Origin: Raineyella fluvialis
GTDB lineage: Bacteria; Actinomycetota; Actinomycetes; Propionibacteriales; Propionibacteriaceae
DNA: 64,000 bases
Direction: 5' to 3'
NCBI RefSeq assembly: GCF_009646095.1
Contig: NZ_CP045725.1
Coordinates: forward strand, 868,001 to 932,000
Positions 8,152 to 16,442 of this stretch are shown here, piece by piece; the stretch's first letter is position 1; each line of letters begins with the position of its first letter. The notes beneath the pieces are model-generated. The model had not been told where the DNA came from and searched no databases. It was given only the letters and a program-made list of their open reading frames with translations. Made by a program: the position numbers and the translations under genes.

Positions 8152-9764
8152 CAGGAGAACCGCGCCTGCAGGGTCTCCTCGATCTCCTCCAGCGAGGAGG
8201 TCTTCGTCTCGGGGACCACCACGATGTAGAAGACCAGGGCGACCACGTTGATCGCGCCGAACACCGCGTACGTCCAGGCGGCACCGAGTCGCGCGATCAT
8301 CACCGGGAAGGCGAAGGTCACGACGGCATTCATGATCCAGAGGGCGCCGACGGCGAGGCCCTGGGCGACGCCGCGGATCCGGCTGGGGAAGATCTCCGAG
8401 ACCAGGATCCAGTTGACGGTGCCGGACTGCTTGATGAAGACGAAGATCGAGACCAGGCCCACGACCACCCACGGCAGCACGGCCGGGACGGTGTTGGCGA
8501 TGGTGCCGTCCGGGTTCATGTGCGGGCCGATGCCCAGCCCGAAGACCAGCGCCAACGCGAAGAGCGACAGCGTCACACCGGTCTCCTGGTACATGCCCAC
8601 ATGGCGGCGCATCAGCCTGCCGACGAGCACGAAACCGACCGCCGAGCCGATGCAGGAGGCCACACCGGTCACCACGTTGAGCGTGATCGAGTTCGCCGAG
8701 GAGAAGCCGGCGGCGTGCAGGATCTTCGGCAGGTAGTACATCGCGGTGTTGATGCCGGTGAGCTGGTCGAAGAAGCCGAGGAAGCAGCCGATGATGATGA
8801 TCCTGCGGGTCCACCGGATCCGCCAGGCCTGGGTCAGGGTCCACTTCTCCTGCTGGGCCTCGAGGCGGTGGACCTCGACCATCTGGCCGATCTCGGTGGC
8901 GACGTCGTCGCGGCGCTCATCGCGGACGCGCTTGAGCGCACCGATGGACTCCACGTAGCGACCCTTGGCGGCGTACCAGCGGGAGGACTCCGGCATCATC
9001 CGCATGCCGACCCACAGCGCGATGGCCGGGATGGTGGCGAGCACCAGCATGTAGCGCCAGGTCTGGCCGTTGCCGGCCGAGACGACGAGGTGCGGGATGG
9101 TGCTCACGGCGTCCCAGGCGTACCACTGGCCCGTGGCGAACTGCCCGGTCGGGTCGGCGGCCACCTGCACCCGGGGGCCGCCGTTCGCCGACGACAGCGC
9201 GGCATTCATGGTGTACGCGAGCAGCTGGCCGGTGACGATCATGAACTGGTCCACGGCGATCAGGGGTCCGCGGATCCGCTTCGGAGCGGTCTCGGCCAAA
9301 TAGATCGGCACCGTCGATGAGGCGCCGCCGACAGCCCAGCCGAGGATGAAGCGGAACGGGTAGAGCACCAGGACATTGGGGGCGAGCGTGCACCCGAGCG
9401 TGCCGACGATGAAGATCACCGCGAGCATGAGGATGTTGTGGCGCCGGCCGTAGCGGTCGGACAGCCGCCCCCCGATGATCGCGCCGAAGGCCGCGCCCAG
9501 GGCGAGGATGCCACCGACCAGCCCCTCCTCCACGGAGGTGAGCTGCAGGCCGCCGGCGACGCGGGGCAGGTACATGTACGGCAGCGCGCCGGCGATCACC
9601 CCGGTGTCGTAGCCGAACAACAGCGATCCGAACGTCGCCACCGCTGCCAGCAGGGCGATCGAGCGCTTCTTCCCGGAGGGCGGGGTCGTCCTGACGAGCT
9701 CGGCGACGTCGCCCGGCTCGACGTCCCTGTACGGGCTCATGACCGGATCCGGTGTCGTCGCCAT
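8151..9764 (-). CDS. iolT: MFS sugar porter, IolT-type inositol transporter
   Basis: 537 residues, 12 predicted membrane segments. Sugar-porter signatures: LLFGYDTGVI in TM1, GRLSDRYGRRHN in loop 2-3, PESSRWY at the end of TM6, QLTGINTAMYYLP in TM7, and PETKTSSLEEIEE after TM12. A long periplasmic insert (about residues 185-220) is typical of the IolT group. It is a proton symporter for myo-inositol or a related cyclitol. First gene of a two-gene unit with the LacI repressor; its upstream region carries a perfect LacI palindrome and an IolR-like site. Confidence 0.85.
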   Translation of the reverse strand: MATTPDPVMSPYRDVEPGDVAELVRTTPPSGKKRSIALLAAVATFGSLLFGYDTGVIAGALPYMYLPRVAGGLQLTSVEEGLVGGILALGAAFGAIIGGRLSDRYGRRHNILMLAVIFIVGTLGCTLAPNVLVLYPFRFILGWAVGGASSTVPIYLAETAPKRIRGPLIAVDQFMIVTGQLLAYTMNAALSSANGGPRVQVAADPTGQFATGQWYAWDAVSTIPHLVVSAGNGQTWRYMLVLATIPAIALWVGMRMMPESSRWYAAKGRYVESIGALKRVRDERRDDVATEIGQMVEVHRLEAQQEKWTLTQAWRIRWTRRIIIIGCFLGFFDQLTGINTAMYYLPKILHAAGFSSANSITLNVVTGVASCIGSAVGFVLVGRLMRRHVGMYQETGVTLSLFALALVFGLGIGPHMNPDGTIANTVPAVLPWVVVGLVSIFVFIKQSGTVNWILVSEIFPSRIRGVAQGLAVGALWIMNAVVTFAFPVMIARLGAAWTYAVFGAINVVALVFYIVVVPETKTSSLEEIEETLQARFS

Positions 9765-9803
9765 CGAGAGAACTCCTCGTTGAGTCGTGAGCGCCTGGGG
9801 AAC

Positions 9804-9817
9804 TTGGAGCGCTCCAA
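9804..9817. promoter_or_regulatory. Perfect LacI-type operator palindrome
   Basis: TTGGAGCGCTCCAA is a 14-base perfect palindrome with the CG centre usual for LacI-family operators. It lies 40 bases upstream of the iolT start and just downstream of a candidate promoter on the minus strand (TGGACA at 9854-9849, TATGGT at 9830-9825, 18-base spacer), where binding would block transcription. A 12/14 match is found at 10990. Confidence 0.6.
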
Positions 9818-9846
9818 TGCGGAGACCATATGCCCATCACCCTTTC

Positions 9847-9860
9847 TTTGTCCAGACATA
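9847..9860. promoter_or_regulatory. IolR-like site upstream of iolT
   Basis: TTTGTCCAGACATA contains TGTC-CA-GACA. It overlaps the candidate -35 element of the iolT promoter on the minus strand, so the GntR regulator could repress iolT here, in addition to the LacI site 30 bases further downstream. Confidence 0.45.
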
Positions 9861-9874
9861 TCGCGAAAAGGGAT

Positions 9875-10879
9875 TCACATGGCCGGGCGCTGCCCGCTGG
9901 ACCGCCGTACGACCAGGCGAGCAGGCACCACGACCTCGGCACGCTCGACCCGCCCGTCCAGTCGTTGCCCGATCAGCTCGACGACCCGCCGGGCCATCTC
10001 GCCTGTGGCCTGGTCGACACTGGTCAAGGAGACCCCGGGGTAGCCGGCGATCGTCGTGTTGTCGAAGCCGGTGACCCCCGCCTCCCGGCCGGGTTCCAGT
10101 CCCCACTCCGCCAGCACCCCGAGGGCCTCGAGGGCGATCCGGTCATTGTGGCAGCACAGCCCCAGGCCGGCGCTGTACTGACGGACGAGCTCGGCCAGCA
10201 TCGGCTTCGGGGTCAGGTCGACGTGCACCTCGACGGGCTCACGGCCCGCCTCCGCCATCGCTGCCCGATAGCCGCGGCGCCGCGCCTCGGACGAATCACC
10301 GTTCACACCGCGCTCGAACCCCACGTAGACCACCGGGTCGTAACCGGCATCGATCAGCTGGCTCGCCGCCTGCCGGGCGCCCTCAGGGTCGTCGGTGTGC
10401 ACCAGGTCGACCGTTGCGGGGCCATGATTGCGGGTGACCAGGATCGTGGGGACCTGCCGGCCGATGTCCGCCAGTTCACGATCGGGCACCAGCGGTGAGA
10501 CCAGGATGAGCCCGTCGACGCCCATCTGGAGGAACCGCCCCACGGCGACTGACTCCTCCTCGGGCTCCTCCCCCACCGGCGCGATGAACGGGATCAGTCC
10601 GGCCGCCTCACAATGGCGGCGCAGCTCCTCGACGAGATCGGCGTGGAAGGGGTTGCCGAGGTCGGACAGCGAGATGCCGACGAAGCCCGTCCGCCTGGTC
10701 GCCAACGCTCGGGCCGCGATGTTCGGCCGGTAGCCGAGCTGCTCCATCGCCTCCTGCACGGCGCGACGGCGGACAGCGGAGACCCGGGGATCACCGAGCA
10801 CCACGAGTGACACCGTTTGTCGTGACACGCCGGCAAGGCGCGCGACATCCACCTGGGTGGGCCGGGTTCCCGTCGCCAT
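9875..10879 (-). CDS. LacI-family transcriptional repressor
   Basis: 334 residues, uninterrupted. Helix-turn-helix TQVDVARLAGVSRQTVSLVVLGD and hinge GYRPNIAARALATRRT, followed by a sugar-binding effector domain (SLSDLGNPF, GVTGFDNTTIAGYPG). It is divergent from the IolE-like gene at 11039 and directly upstream of iolT. Near-identical palindromes at 9804 and 10990 flank it, so it most likely represses both neighbours and itself. The inducer is unknown, presumably a cyclitol or keto-cyclitol. Confidence 0.85.
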   Translation of the reverse strand: MATGTRPTQVDVARLAGVSRQTVSLVVLGDPRVSAVRRRAVQEAMEQLGYRPNIAARALATRRTGFVGISLSDLGNPFHADLVEELRRHCEAAGLIPFIAPVGEEPEEESVAVGRFLQMGVDGLILVSPLVPDRELADIGRQVPTILVTRNHGPATVDLVHTDDPEGARQAASQLIDAGYDPVVYVGFERGVNGDSSEARRRGYRAAMAEAGREPVEVHVDLTPKPMLAELVRQYSAGLGLCCHNDRIALEALGVLAEWGLEPGREAGVTGFDNTTIAGYPGVSLTSVDQATGEMARRVVELIGQRLDGRVERAEVVVPARLVVRRSSGQRPAM

Positions 10880-10951
10880 GCGCTTCCCTTTCGTCGGGTG
10901 ATCAGCCTACCGTGACAGGGCACACACCATCATTTGACCTCTGGTCGAGCA

Positions 10952-10967
10952 CTTTGACTTTACAAAG
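10952..10967. promoter_or_regulatory. IolR-like site, divergent promoter region
   Basis: CTTTGACTTTACAAAG matches the CTTTGT-N4-ACAAAG arms at 11 of 12 positions. It sits between the LacI gene and the IolE-like gene, 23 bases from the LacI-type site at 10990, so this promoter region probably integrates both regulators. Confidence 0.45.
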
Positions 10968-10989
10968 CTCCGCGAACGCGATTACGCTG

Positions 10990-11003
10990 TTGGCACGCTC
11001 CAA
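10990..11003. promoter_or_regulatory. LacI-type operator before the IolE-like gene
   Basis: TTGGCACGCTCCAA differs from the perfect palindrome at 9804 at two positions of 14. It lies 36 bases upstream of the chosen start of the 11039 gene. Two copies flanking one lacI gene support a local operator for that repressor. Confidence 0.5.
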
Positions 11004-11038
11004 ATGGGAGCACTCAACGACGAGGAGATGTGAGGACG

Positions 11039-11989
11039 ATGACCTCCACGACGACGGCGACCTCTCGGGCGCGCAACACTGACAACCCCCGCTACTCCAA
11101 GCTGGCGATCGGGGTCTGCCCCGATCAGTGGGGTGTCTGGTTCCCCCGGGACGAGCGGCAGATGGATCCCCGCCGCGCCATGCAGGAGATGGCGGAGGCA
11201 GGTTTCGAGATCATCGAGACCGGCCCGTTCGGCTACTTCCCCGACGACCCCAAGGAGCTTGCCCGCTGGACCAGCGAGTTCGGCCTCAAGGTCGTCGCCG
11301 GTACCGGCTGGGGCATCCTGCACAAGGCCGAGGCCTGGGCCGAGACCGAGAAGACCTTCCGCGCCATCGCCGAGACCCACGCCGCCGTCGGTGCCGAGTA
11401 CATCGTCCACCTCCCCCCGCTCTACCGCGACGACAAGACCTGGGAGTGGACCGACGACCGCGTCCTGTCCCCCAGCGCCTGGAACCTCTACGTCGAGAAC
11501 GCCAACAAGCTCGGCAAGCTGCTCCTCGACGACTACGGCCTGAAGATGGTGCTGCACCCCCACGGCGACTCCCACATCGAGACCCCCGACGAGATCGCGC
11601 GCATCTTCGAGGCGACCGACCCGACGTACGTCAACCTGTGCCTCGACTCGGGTCACATCGTCTACGGCGGCGGCGACCCGGTCGAGCTGGTCAAGAAGTT
11701 CCCCGAGCGGATCACCTACGTACACATCAAGGCCTTCGACGAGGACATCACCCGCGAGGCCCACGAGAAGGACTGGCCGTTCGGCGAGGCCGTCACCAAG
11801 GGCGCCTCGGTCTGCCCGCCCGCCGGTCTGCCGGAGATGCACGCCTTCGTCGACGCCCTGGCCGAGCTGGACAAGGACATCTACTGCATCTGTGAGCAGG
11901 ACTGCTACCCCTGCGAGCCGGGCTTCCCGAAGCAGAACGCCGTCAACATGCGCAACTACCTGGCCGAGTGCGGCCTGGGCCTGAAGTGA
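11039..11989 (+). CDS. IolE-like sugar phosphate isomerase/epimerase
   Basis: 316 residues, AP-endonuclease-2/xylose-isomerase-like TIM barrel. Metal-site features are HLPPLYRDD, LHPHGDSHIETPDE, CLDSGHIVYGGGDPVEL and YVHIKAFDED, ending in an E..CYPCEPGFPKQN stretch. In inositol loci such proteins act as inosose dehydratase or inosose isomerase. The ATG at 11039 is preferred over the GTG at 11030; GAGGAG and a second GAGGA lie upstream, with an ATG-TGA minicistron between. It is followed by an IolG-like gene in the same operon. Confidence 0.8.
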   Translation: MTSTTTATSRARNTDNPRYSKLAIGVCPDQWGVWFPRDERQMDPRRAMQEMAEAGFEIIETGPFGYFPDDPKELARWTSEFGLKVVAGTGWGILHKAEAWAETEKTFRAIAETHAAVGAEYIVHLPPLYRDDKTWEWTDDRVLSPSAWNLYVENANKLGKLLLDDYGLKMVLHPHGDSHIETPDEIARIFEATDPTYVNLCLDSGHIVYGGGDPVELVKKFPERITYVHIKAFDEDITREAHEKDWPFGEAVTKGASVCPPAGLPEMHAFVDALAELDKDIYCICEQDCYPCEPGFPKQNAVNMRNYLAECGLGLK

Positions 11990-12020
11990 CACCGGCATCA
12001 CGACCAGAAGGAACACGACA

Positions 12021-13028
12021 ATGACCGTACGTATCGGACTCATCGGCGCCGGCGGCATGGGCCGCGCCCACGTGGAGCGCATCGAGCAGGAACTGGCCGG
12101 CGGGCGCATCGTCGCCGTGGCCGACCTCAACCTCGACGGCGCCAAGGCCGTCGCCGAGCCGCTGGGCGCCACGGCGTACGCGACCGGTGCCGAGCTGATC
12201 GCCGACCCGCAGGTCGACGCGGTGCTCATCGCCACCTTCGGCAAGGTGCACGCCCCCGACGTCCTCGCAGCCGTCGAGGCGGGCAAGTACGTCCTGTGCG
12301 AGAAGCCGCTGACCACCACCCCCGAGGACGCCCTCCGCATCATGGAGGCCGAGGAGAAGGTCGGCAAGAAGCTGGTCACCGTCGGCTTCATGCGCCGGTT
12401 CGACCCCGGCTACAACGAGATGCGCGCCACCCTGCAGGGCGGCGACCTCGGCTATGCCACGCTGCTGCACTGCCGCCACCGCAACCCCACGGTGCCGGAG
12501 GGCTACACGACCCGGAACATGATCGACGACACCGCGATCCACGAGATCGACATCTGCCGCTACCTGCTCGGTGAGGAGATCGTCAAGGTCCGCGTCGACA
12601 CCCCGCGGGCGACCTCGCACCGGTTCGAGCACCTCCAGGACCCGCTGGTGCTGGTGGCCACAACCGAGTCGGGCGTGCTGATCGACGACGAGGTGAACGT
12701 CAACATCCACTTCGGCTACTCGATCGAGTGCGAGCTGGTGATGGAGCAGGGCACCGTACGGCTGGGCGACCAGAACCACACCATCACCCGCGATGCCGCC
12801 GGGGAGCGCCACGCCGTCTGCGGCAGCCACATCGACCGCTTCCACGACGCCTTCAACCAGGAGGTCCAGCAGTGGATCCGCGCCGTCGAGCGCGACGAGC
12901 ACACCGGCTCGACGTCCTGGGACGGCTACGCCGCCACCTGCGTCGTCGACGCCGCACTGGCGTCCCTGGAGGACGGCGGCCGCGAGGTCGAGGTCGCGAT
13001 GATCGAGAAGCCGGCGTTCTACGCCTGA
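12021..13028 (+). CDS. IolG-type inositol 2-dehydrogenase paralogue (Gfo/Idh/MocA)
   Basis: 335 residues. Rossmann start VRIGLIGAGGMGRAH, catalytic-loop EKPLTTTPEDA (Lys of the EKP motif), and the substrate domain with DDTAIHEIDICRYLLGEE, which holds the Asp and His of the family. This pattern fits NAD-dependent inositol 2-dehydrogenases. It lies 31 bases behind the IolE-like gene. A second, more distant IolG is at 28319, so this copy may handle another inositol stereoisomer. Confidence 0.85.
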   Translation: MTVRIGLIGAGGMGRAHVERIEQELAGGRIVAVADLNLDGAKAVAEPLGATAYATGAELIADPQVDAVLIATFGKVHAPDVLAAVEAGKYVLCEKPLTTTPEDALRIMEAEEKVGKKLVTVGFMRRFDPGYNEMRATLQGGDLGYATLLHCRHRNPTVPEGYTTRNMIDDTAIHEIDICRYLLGEEIVKVRVDTPRATSHRFEHLQDPLVLVATTESGVLIDDEVNVNIHFGYSIECELVMEQGTVRLGDQNHTITRDAAGERHAVCGSHIDRFHDAFNQEVQQWIRAVERDEHTGSTSWDGYAATCVVDAALASLEDGGREVEVAMIEKPAFYA

Positions 13029-13051
13029 GCACTCCGGACGGACAACGAACA

Positions 13052-13087
13052 ACCCCCGGCGGTCTGGGACGAGAGACTGCCGGGGGT
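13052..13087. terminator. Bidirectional terminator between convergent genes
   Basis: A 14-base stem (ACCCCCGGCGGTCT paired with AGACTGCCGGGGGT, one G-T pair) with an eight-base loop lies between the plus-strand IolG-like gene and the minus-strand isomerase gene. There is no T-tract, but the stem is very stable. Confidence 0.65.
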
Positions 13088-13105
13088 GATCCATACTCTC
13101 AGCGG

Positions 13106-14104
13106 TCAGATGGCCGCCGCGGCGTCGAGCAGGGTGCGGGCGCTCCGCTGCAGGCCCTCCTCGCGGGAGAAGGCCCCGTCCTCATGCTCGATCGAGACGT
13201 TCATGTCCGGGTCGATCTCGGCCACGGCTCGCAGGAACTCCGTCCACCACGCGGTGTCGTGGCCCTGCCCGACGGCCACGAAGCGCCAGGCCGGGTCAGC
13301 GGGCCACTGCGAGCAGTAGTGGTCGGAACCGGTGTTCGTCCGCTTGGCCGGCTCCTCCGGCACCGGGCCGAAGTTCGGGTCGAGGACGCCACGAGCCGCG
13401 ACCCCGGGCTCGATCCGGGTGTCCTTGGCGTGCACGTGGGCGATGTGGTCCCCCAGCAGCTTGATCGACGCAACGATGTCCATCCCCTGCCACATCAGGT
13501 GCGAGGGGTCCATGTTGACCGCGATGTTGCTGGTCCCGGTGCGCTCGACGAACTCCAAGAAGCCGACCGGGGTGAAGACGAGGTTGTGCGGGTGCAGCTC
13601 CCAGGCCAGCGTGACCCCGGCGTCGGCGGCCCGCTTGTCCATCTCCTTCCAGAAGGGGTCGGCGACGCTCTTCTGGTACTCGAGCACCTCGAGGTAGACG
13701 CCGTCCCAGGGATTCACGACCCAGGACGGATAGGCTGCCCCGGGGTCGGAGCCCGGAACCCCGGACATGCAGACGATCTCCTTCACCCCCAGCAGCGGGG
13801 CGAGTTCGATGGCGCGACGCAGGTCGTACGCATGCCGGGGGCCCTGGTCGGGCAGCGGGGACAGCGCATTGCCCGAGCTGTTCAGTCCGGCCAGGCGAAG
13901 ACCCTTGTCGGCGAAGATGCCCAGGTAGTCGTCCCGCGCCGACTGCGAGACGAGCAGGGTGTCGACCGGGCAGTGGGGTGAGGGGATGAAGCCGCCGACG
14001 TTGACCTCGGCACCGGTCAGGCCGGTCCCTTTGATCACATCGAGGGCTTCGGGCAGGGCGCGGTCCTGGAGGCAGGCGGTGTAGGCGGCGAGATTGAGCG
14101 ACAT
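13106..14104 (-). CDS. Sugar phosphate isomerase/epimerase (TIM barrel)
   Basis: 332 residues. TIM-barrel family with ELHPHNLVFTPVGFLEFVE, NMDPSHLMWQGMD (metal-binding Asp/His), HVHAKDTRIE and a C-terminal NVSIEHEDGAFSREEGL, the metal-binding Glu. The start at 14104 has AAAGGA seven bases upstream. It lies 25 bases downstream of a Gfo/Idh/MocA gene; this pairing is common in 3-keto-sugar and cyclitol pathways. The substrate cannot be fixed from sequence. Confidence 0.8.
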   Translation of the reverse strand: MSLNLAAYTACLQDRALPEALDVIKGTGLTGAEVNVGGFIPSPHCPVDTLLVSQSARDDYLGIFADKGLRLAGLNSSGNALSPLPDQGPRHAYDLRRAIELAPLLGVKEIVCMSGVPGSDPGAAYPSWVVNPWDGVYLEVLEYQKSVADPFWKEMDKRAADAGVTLAWELHPHNLVFTPVGFLEFVERTGTSNIAVNMDPSHLMWQGMDIVASIKLLGDHIAHVHAKDTRIEPGVAARGVLDPNFGPVPEEPAKRTNTGSDHYCSQWPADPAWRFVAVGQGHDTAWWTEFLRAVAEIDPDMNVSIEHEDGAFSREEGLQRSARTLLDAAAAI

Positions 14105-14129
14105 GATGGGTTCCTTTGAGGTTGTCAGG

Positions 14130-15316
14130 TCAGAAGTCGATGGCGACGGTCGCGCCGTCCGCGGAGGCACAGCGGGCGATGGCGTCCTGGATGCGGATCG
14201 CGCGGTAGCCGTGCGCGAAGGTCGGGACGGGGGCCAGCCCCTCGTCGACGCCCGCGACCTGGTCGAGGAAGGCACGCGCCTGGTAGACGAACTGGTCGAT
14301 CTGGGTGACGCCGACGCCGCCGAAGGCCATCGACGAGCCGTCCTGGAAGTAGGGGAAGTCGGTGCCCACCAGGACCTGTCGAGGACCGCGCAGACCGGCC
14401 CGCGGGGCCGTGTCGTCGACCTGGATCTCACCGGCACGGTTCATGTCGAAGCGGACCTTCCCGCCGGTGCCGAGCACGTCGAAGGCGAGGTTGTTGGGGC
14501 AGCCGAAGGCGACCCGGGAGACCGAGATCGTCCCGACGGCGCCGCTGGCGAAACGCAGACTGAACAGGGCGATGTCGTCGTTCTCGACCACCTCGGTGGC
14601 CTCGGCGGCCGTGGTGGCCCCACGGCCGCCCGAGATCCCCTCCATGGCCGGGGGTCGATGCGTGATGATGGTCGCCATCTGGGCTCCGGACACCGACACC
14701 AGCGGGCCGCAGATGAACTCGGCCAGGTCCGTGATGTGTGAGCCGACGTCGCCCAGCGCGCCGGAACCCATCGGGCCCTTGTAGCGCCAGGCGATCGGGA
14801 CGGCGGGATCCGCGCCGTAGTCGCACCAGTAGGTGCCGTTGAACTGGGTGAGCGTGCCGAGATCACCCTCCTGGACCATCCGGGCGATCTGGGCGATGCC
14901 TGGCTGGCGGCGGTAGCCGAAGCCGATGCCGGTCACGACATCGACGGCGGCCTCGAGCTCGGCCATCGCCCTGGCGTCCTCCAGGGTGTCGGAGAGCGGC
15001 TTCTCGCAGAGCACGTGCTTGGCGGCGGCCGTCAGGGCCTCCGCGATCTCCCGGTGGAGCCGGTTGGCGACGACGATCGACACGACGTCGATGTCGTCGG
15101 CCTCGGCGATCCGGCGCCAGTCGGTCTCGGCCCGCTCGTAGCCATAGCTCTTCGCGGCGTCCTCGGCGAAGGGGCGTACGCGTCGCAGATGGCGGTGAGC
15201 CGGACGGGCGGGAGGGCGTCGGGGGCGTAGATGGTCCCGGCCTGGCGCCAGGCGTTGGCGTGGGTGCGGCCGGCCATTCCCGCACCGATGACGGCGACGG
15301 AGAGGGGAGCAGACAT
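14130..15316 (-). CDS. Gfo/Idh/MocA oxidoreductase (frame break near N-terminus)
   Basis: About 395 residues after closing one break near 15172. N-terminal LSVAVIGAGMAGRTHANAW is in one frame; from FAEDAAKSYGYE to the stop the other frame is used. Restoring one C (GCCCCCTTC) joins them. EKPLSDTLEDA carries the catalytic Lys, and GSGALGDVGSHITDLAEF carries the substrate-domain Asp and His. It is typical of dehydrogenases acting on sugars or cyclitols at C2 or C3. The gene follows lacI and precedes an isomerase/epimerase gene. Confidence 0.8.
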
Positions 15317-15354
15317 GTGTCCTCCAGTGGGTCTTCATTGACACTGCGCGTGGT

Positions 15355-15370
15355 GTTGACGCGCGTTAAC
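15355..15370. promoter_or_regulatory. LacI-type operator downstream of a promoter
   Basis: GTTGACGCGCGTTAAC is a near-perfect palindrome (one mismatched pair) with a CGCG centre. It falls just after the -10 element of the minus-strand promoter at 15384-15412 and 39 bases before the Gfo/Idh start. This is a classic roadblock position for the LacI protein encoded immediately upstream. Confidence 0.55.
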
Positions 15371-15383
15371 GCTGATGTGTCCA

Positions 15384-15412
15384 CTATCAACCCGGATCAG
15401 ACAACCTGTCAA
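15384..15412 (-). promoter_or_regulatory. Sigma70-type promoter for the 15316 gene
   Basis: On the minus strand TTGACA (15412-15407) and TGATAG (15389-15384) are separated by 17 bases. The position, 68 bases upstream of the Gfo/Idh start, and the palindrome just downstream support it as the internal promoter of the dehydrogenase-isomerase pair. Confidence 0.55.
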
Positions 15413-15437
15413 TTCCAGATTTGACCTGTCATGAAGG

Positions 15438-16424
15438 TCACGTTGAGGACCGCACCGACAGCCGGGGTGCGATGACGCATTCCTGCCCGGGACGCGTCGG
15501 ATCGGCCTGGCGGGCCACCAACAGGTCGAGTGCCGCTTCCCCCAGCAGCGCGGGATGCTGGTCCACCGAGGTCAGCGAGAACTCCGCCCGGCCGGCGAGA
15601 TAGGTGTCGTCGAAGCCACAGACACCGACGTCGCGGCCGACCGCCACGCCCGCGGCGCGCAGCGCGGCCACCGCATCCATGGCCATCAGGTCGTTGTGGG
15701 CGGTGATCGCCCAGGGCACGTCGGGGGGATCCTCGGCGAGGAGGCGCCGGACGACCTCGCCGGCGTCATCCTCGGCCTCCAGGATGCGCGTGCTCAGCCC
15801 ATGGGCAGCCATCGCTCGCACCTGCTCACGCCGACGCACCGACACCGACGGGTCGGCCTCCTGACCACGCGGTGACAGATGGATGATCTCGCGGTAGCCG
15901 CGAGCAAGCAGGTGGTCGACCAAGAGCTCCGCGGCGGCGGCCTCGTCGACATGGACGGCATCGACGCCCGGCGACAGCGCCTCACTGCCGACAGTGACCA
16001 CCGGGAGCAGCTCCGCATATGCGCTGAGGGTGGCGGCCGGGGCGAAGGGGGAGACCAGCACCGCGCCGGCAGCTCGGAGCTCCTGGAAGCGGCCGACCAC
16101 GGAACGCTCGAGCGCGTCGTCGTTCGAGGCGGTGGCGACCAGCGGCAGCAGTGCGTGCCCCCGAGCAGCCTCCTGGATCGCCTCGACGACGGCCTCGAAG
16201 AAGGGGTTGCGCAGGTTCGGCAACACCACCCCGACGATCGGCGAGCGGGCGGACGCCAGCGACGCGGCCCCGAGGTTGCGGGTGTAACCCAGCTCCTCGG
16301 CGGCCGCGACGATCCGTCGACGCGTCTGGGGGGCCACCCGGGTGGACCCGGAGAGCGCCAGCGAGACGAGGCCACGGGAGACTCCGGCCCGGCGCGCCAC
16401 GTCGCTCTGGGTGGGGTCGTTCAC
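15438..16424 (-). CDS. LacI-family transcriptional repressor
   Basis: 328 residues. Helix-turn-helix TQSDVARRAGVSRGLVSLALSGST and hinge GYTRNLGAASLASARS; the effector domain ends with VCGFDDTYLAGRAEF and CVIAPRLSVRSST. It is close in sequence to the LacI at 7157 (same recognition-helix residues SRGLVS.ALSGS), so both may recognise related operators. It lies 18 bases after the IolH-like gene and upstream of the operator at 15355. Confidence 0.85.
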   Translation of the reverse strand: MNDPTQSDVARRAGVSRGLVSLALSGSTRVAPQTRRRIVAAAEELGYTRNLGAASLASARSPIVGVVLPNLRNPFFEAVVEAIQEAARGHALLPLVATASNDDALERSVVGRFQELRAAGAVLVSPFAPAATLSAYAELLPVVTVGSEALSPGVDAVHVDEAAAAELLVDHLLARGYREIIHLSPRGQEADPSVSVRRREQVRAMAAHGLSTRILEAEDDAGEVVRRLLAEDPPDVPWAITAHNDLMAMDAVAALRAAGVAVGRDVGVCGFDDTYLAGRAEFSLTSVDQHPALLGEAALDLLVARQADPTRPGQECVIAPRLSVRSST

Positions 16425-16442
16425 CTTGGGTCTCCTGGTGTG

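Noticed and set aside
11028-11033. ATG-TGA minimal frame before the IolE-like gene
   Set aside because: A start-stop is visible after GAGGAG, but nothing distinguishes it from chance; mentioned only under the gene.
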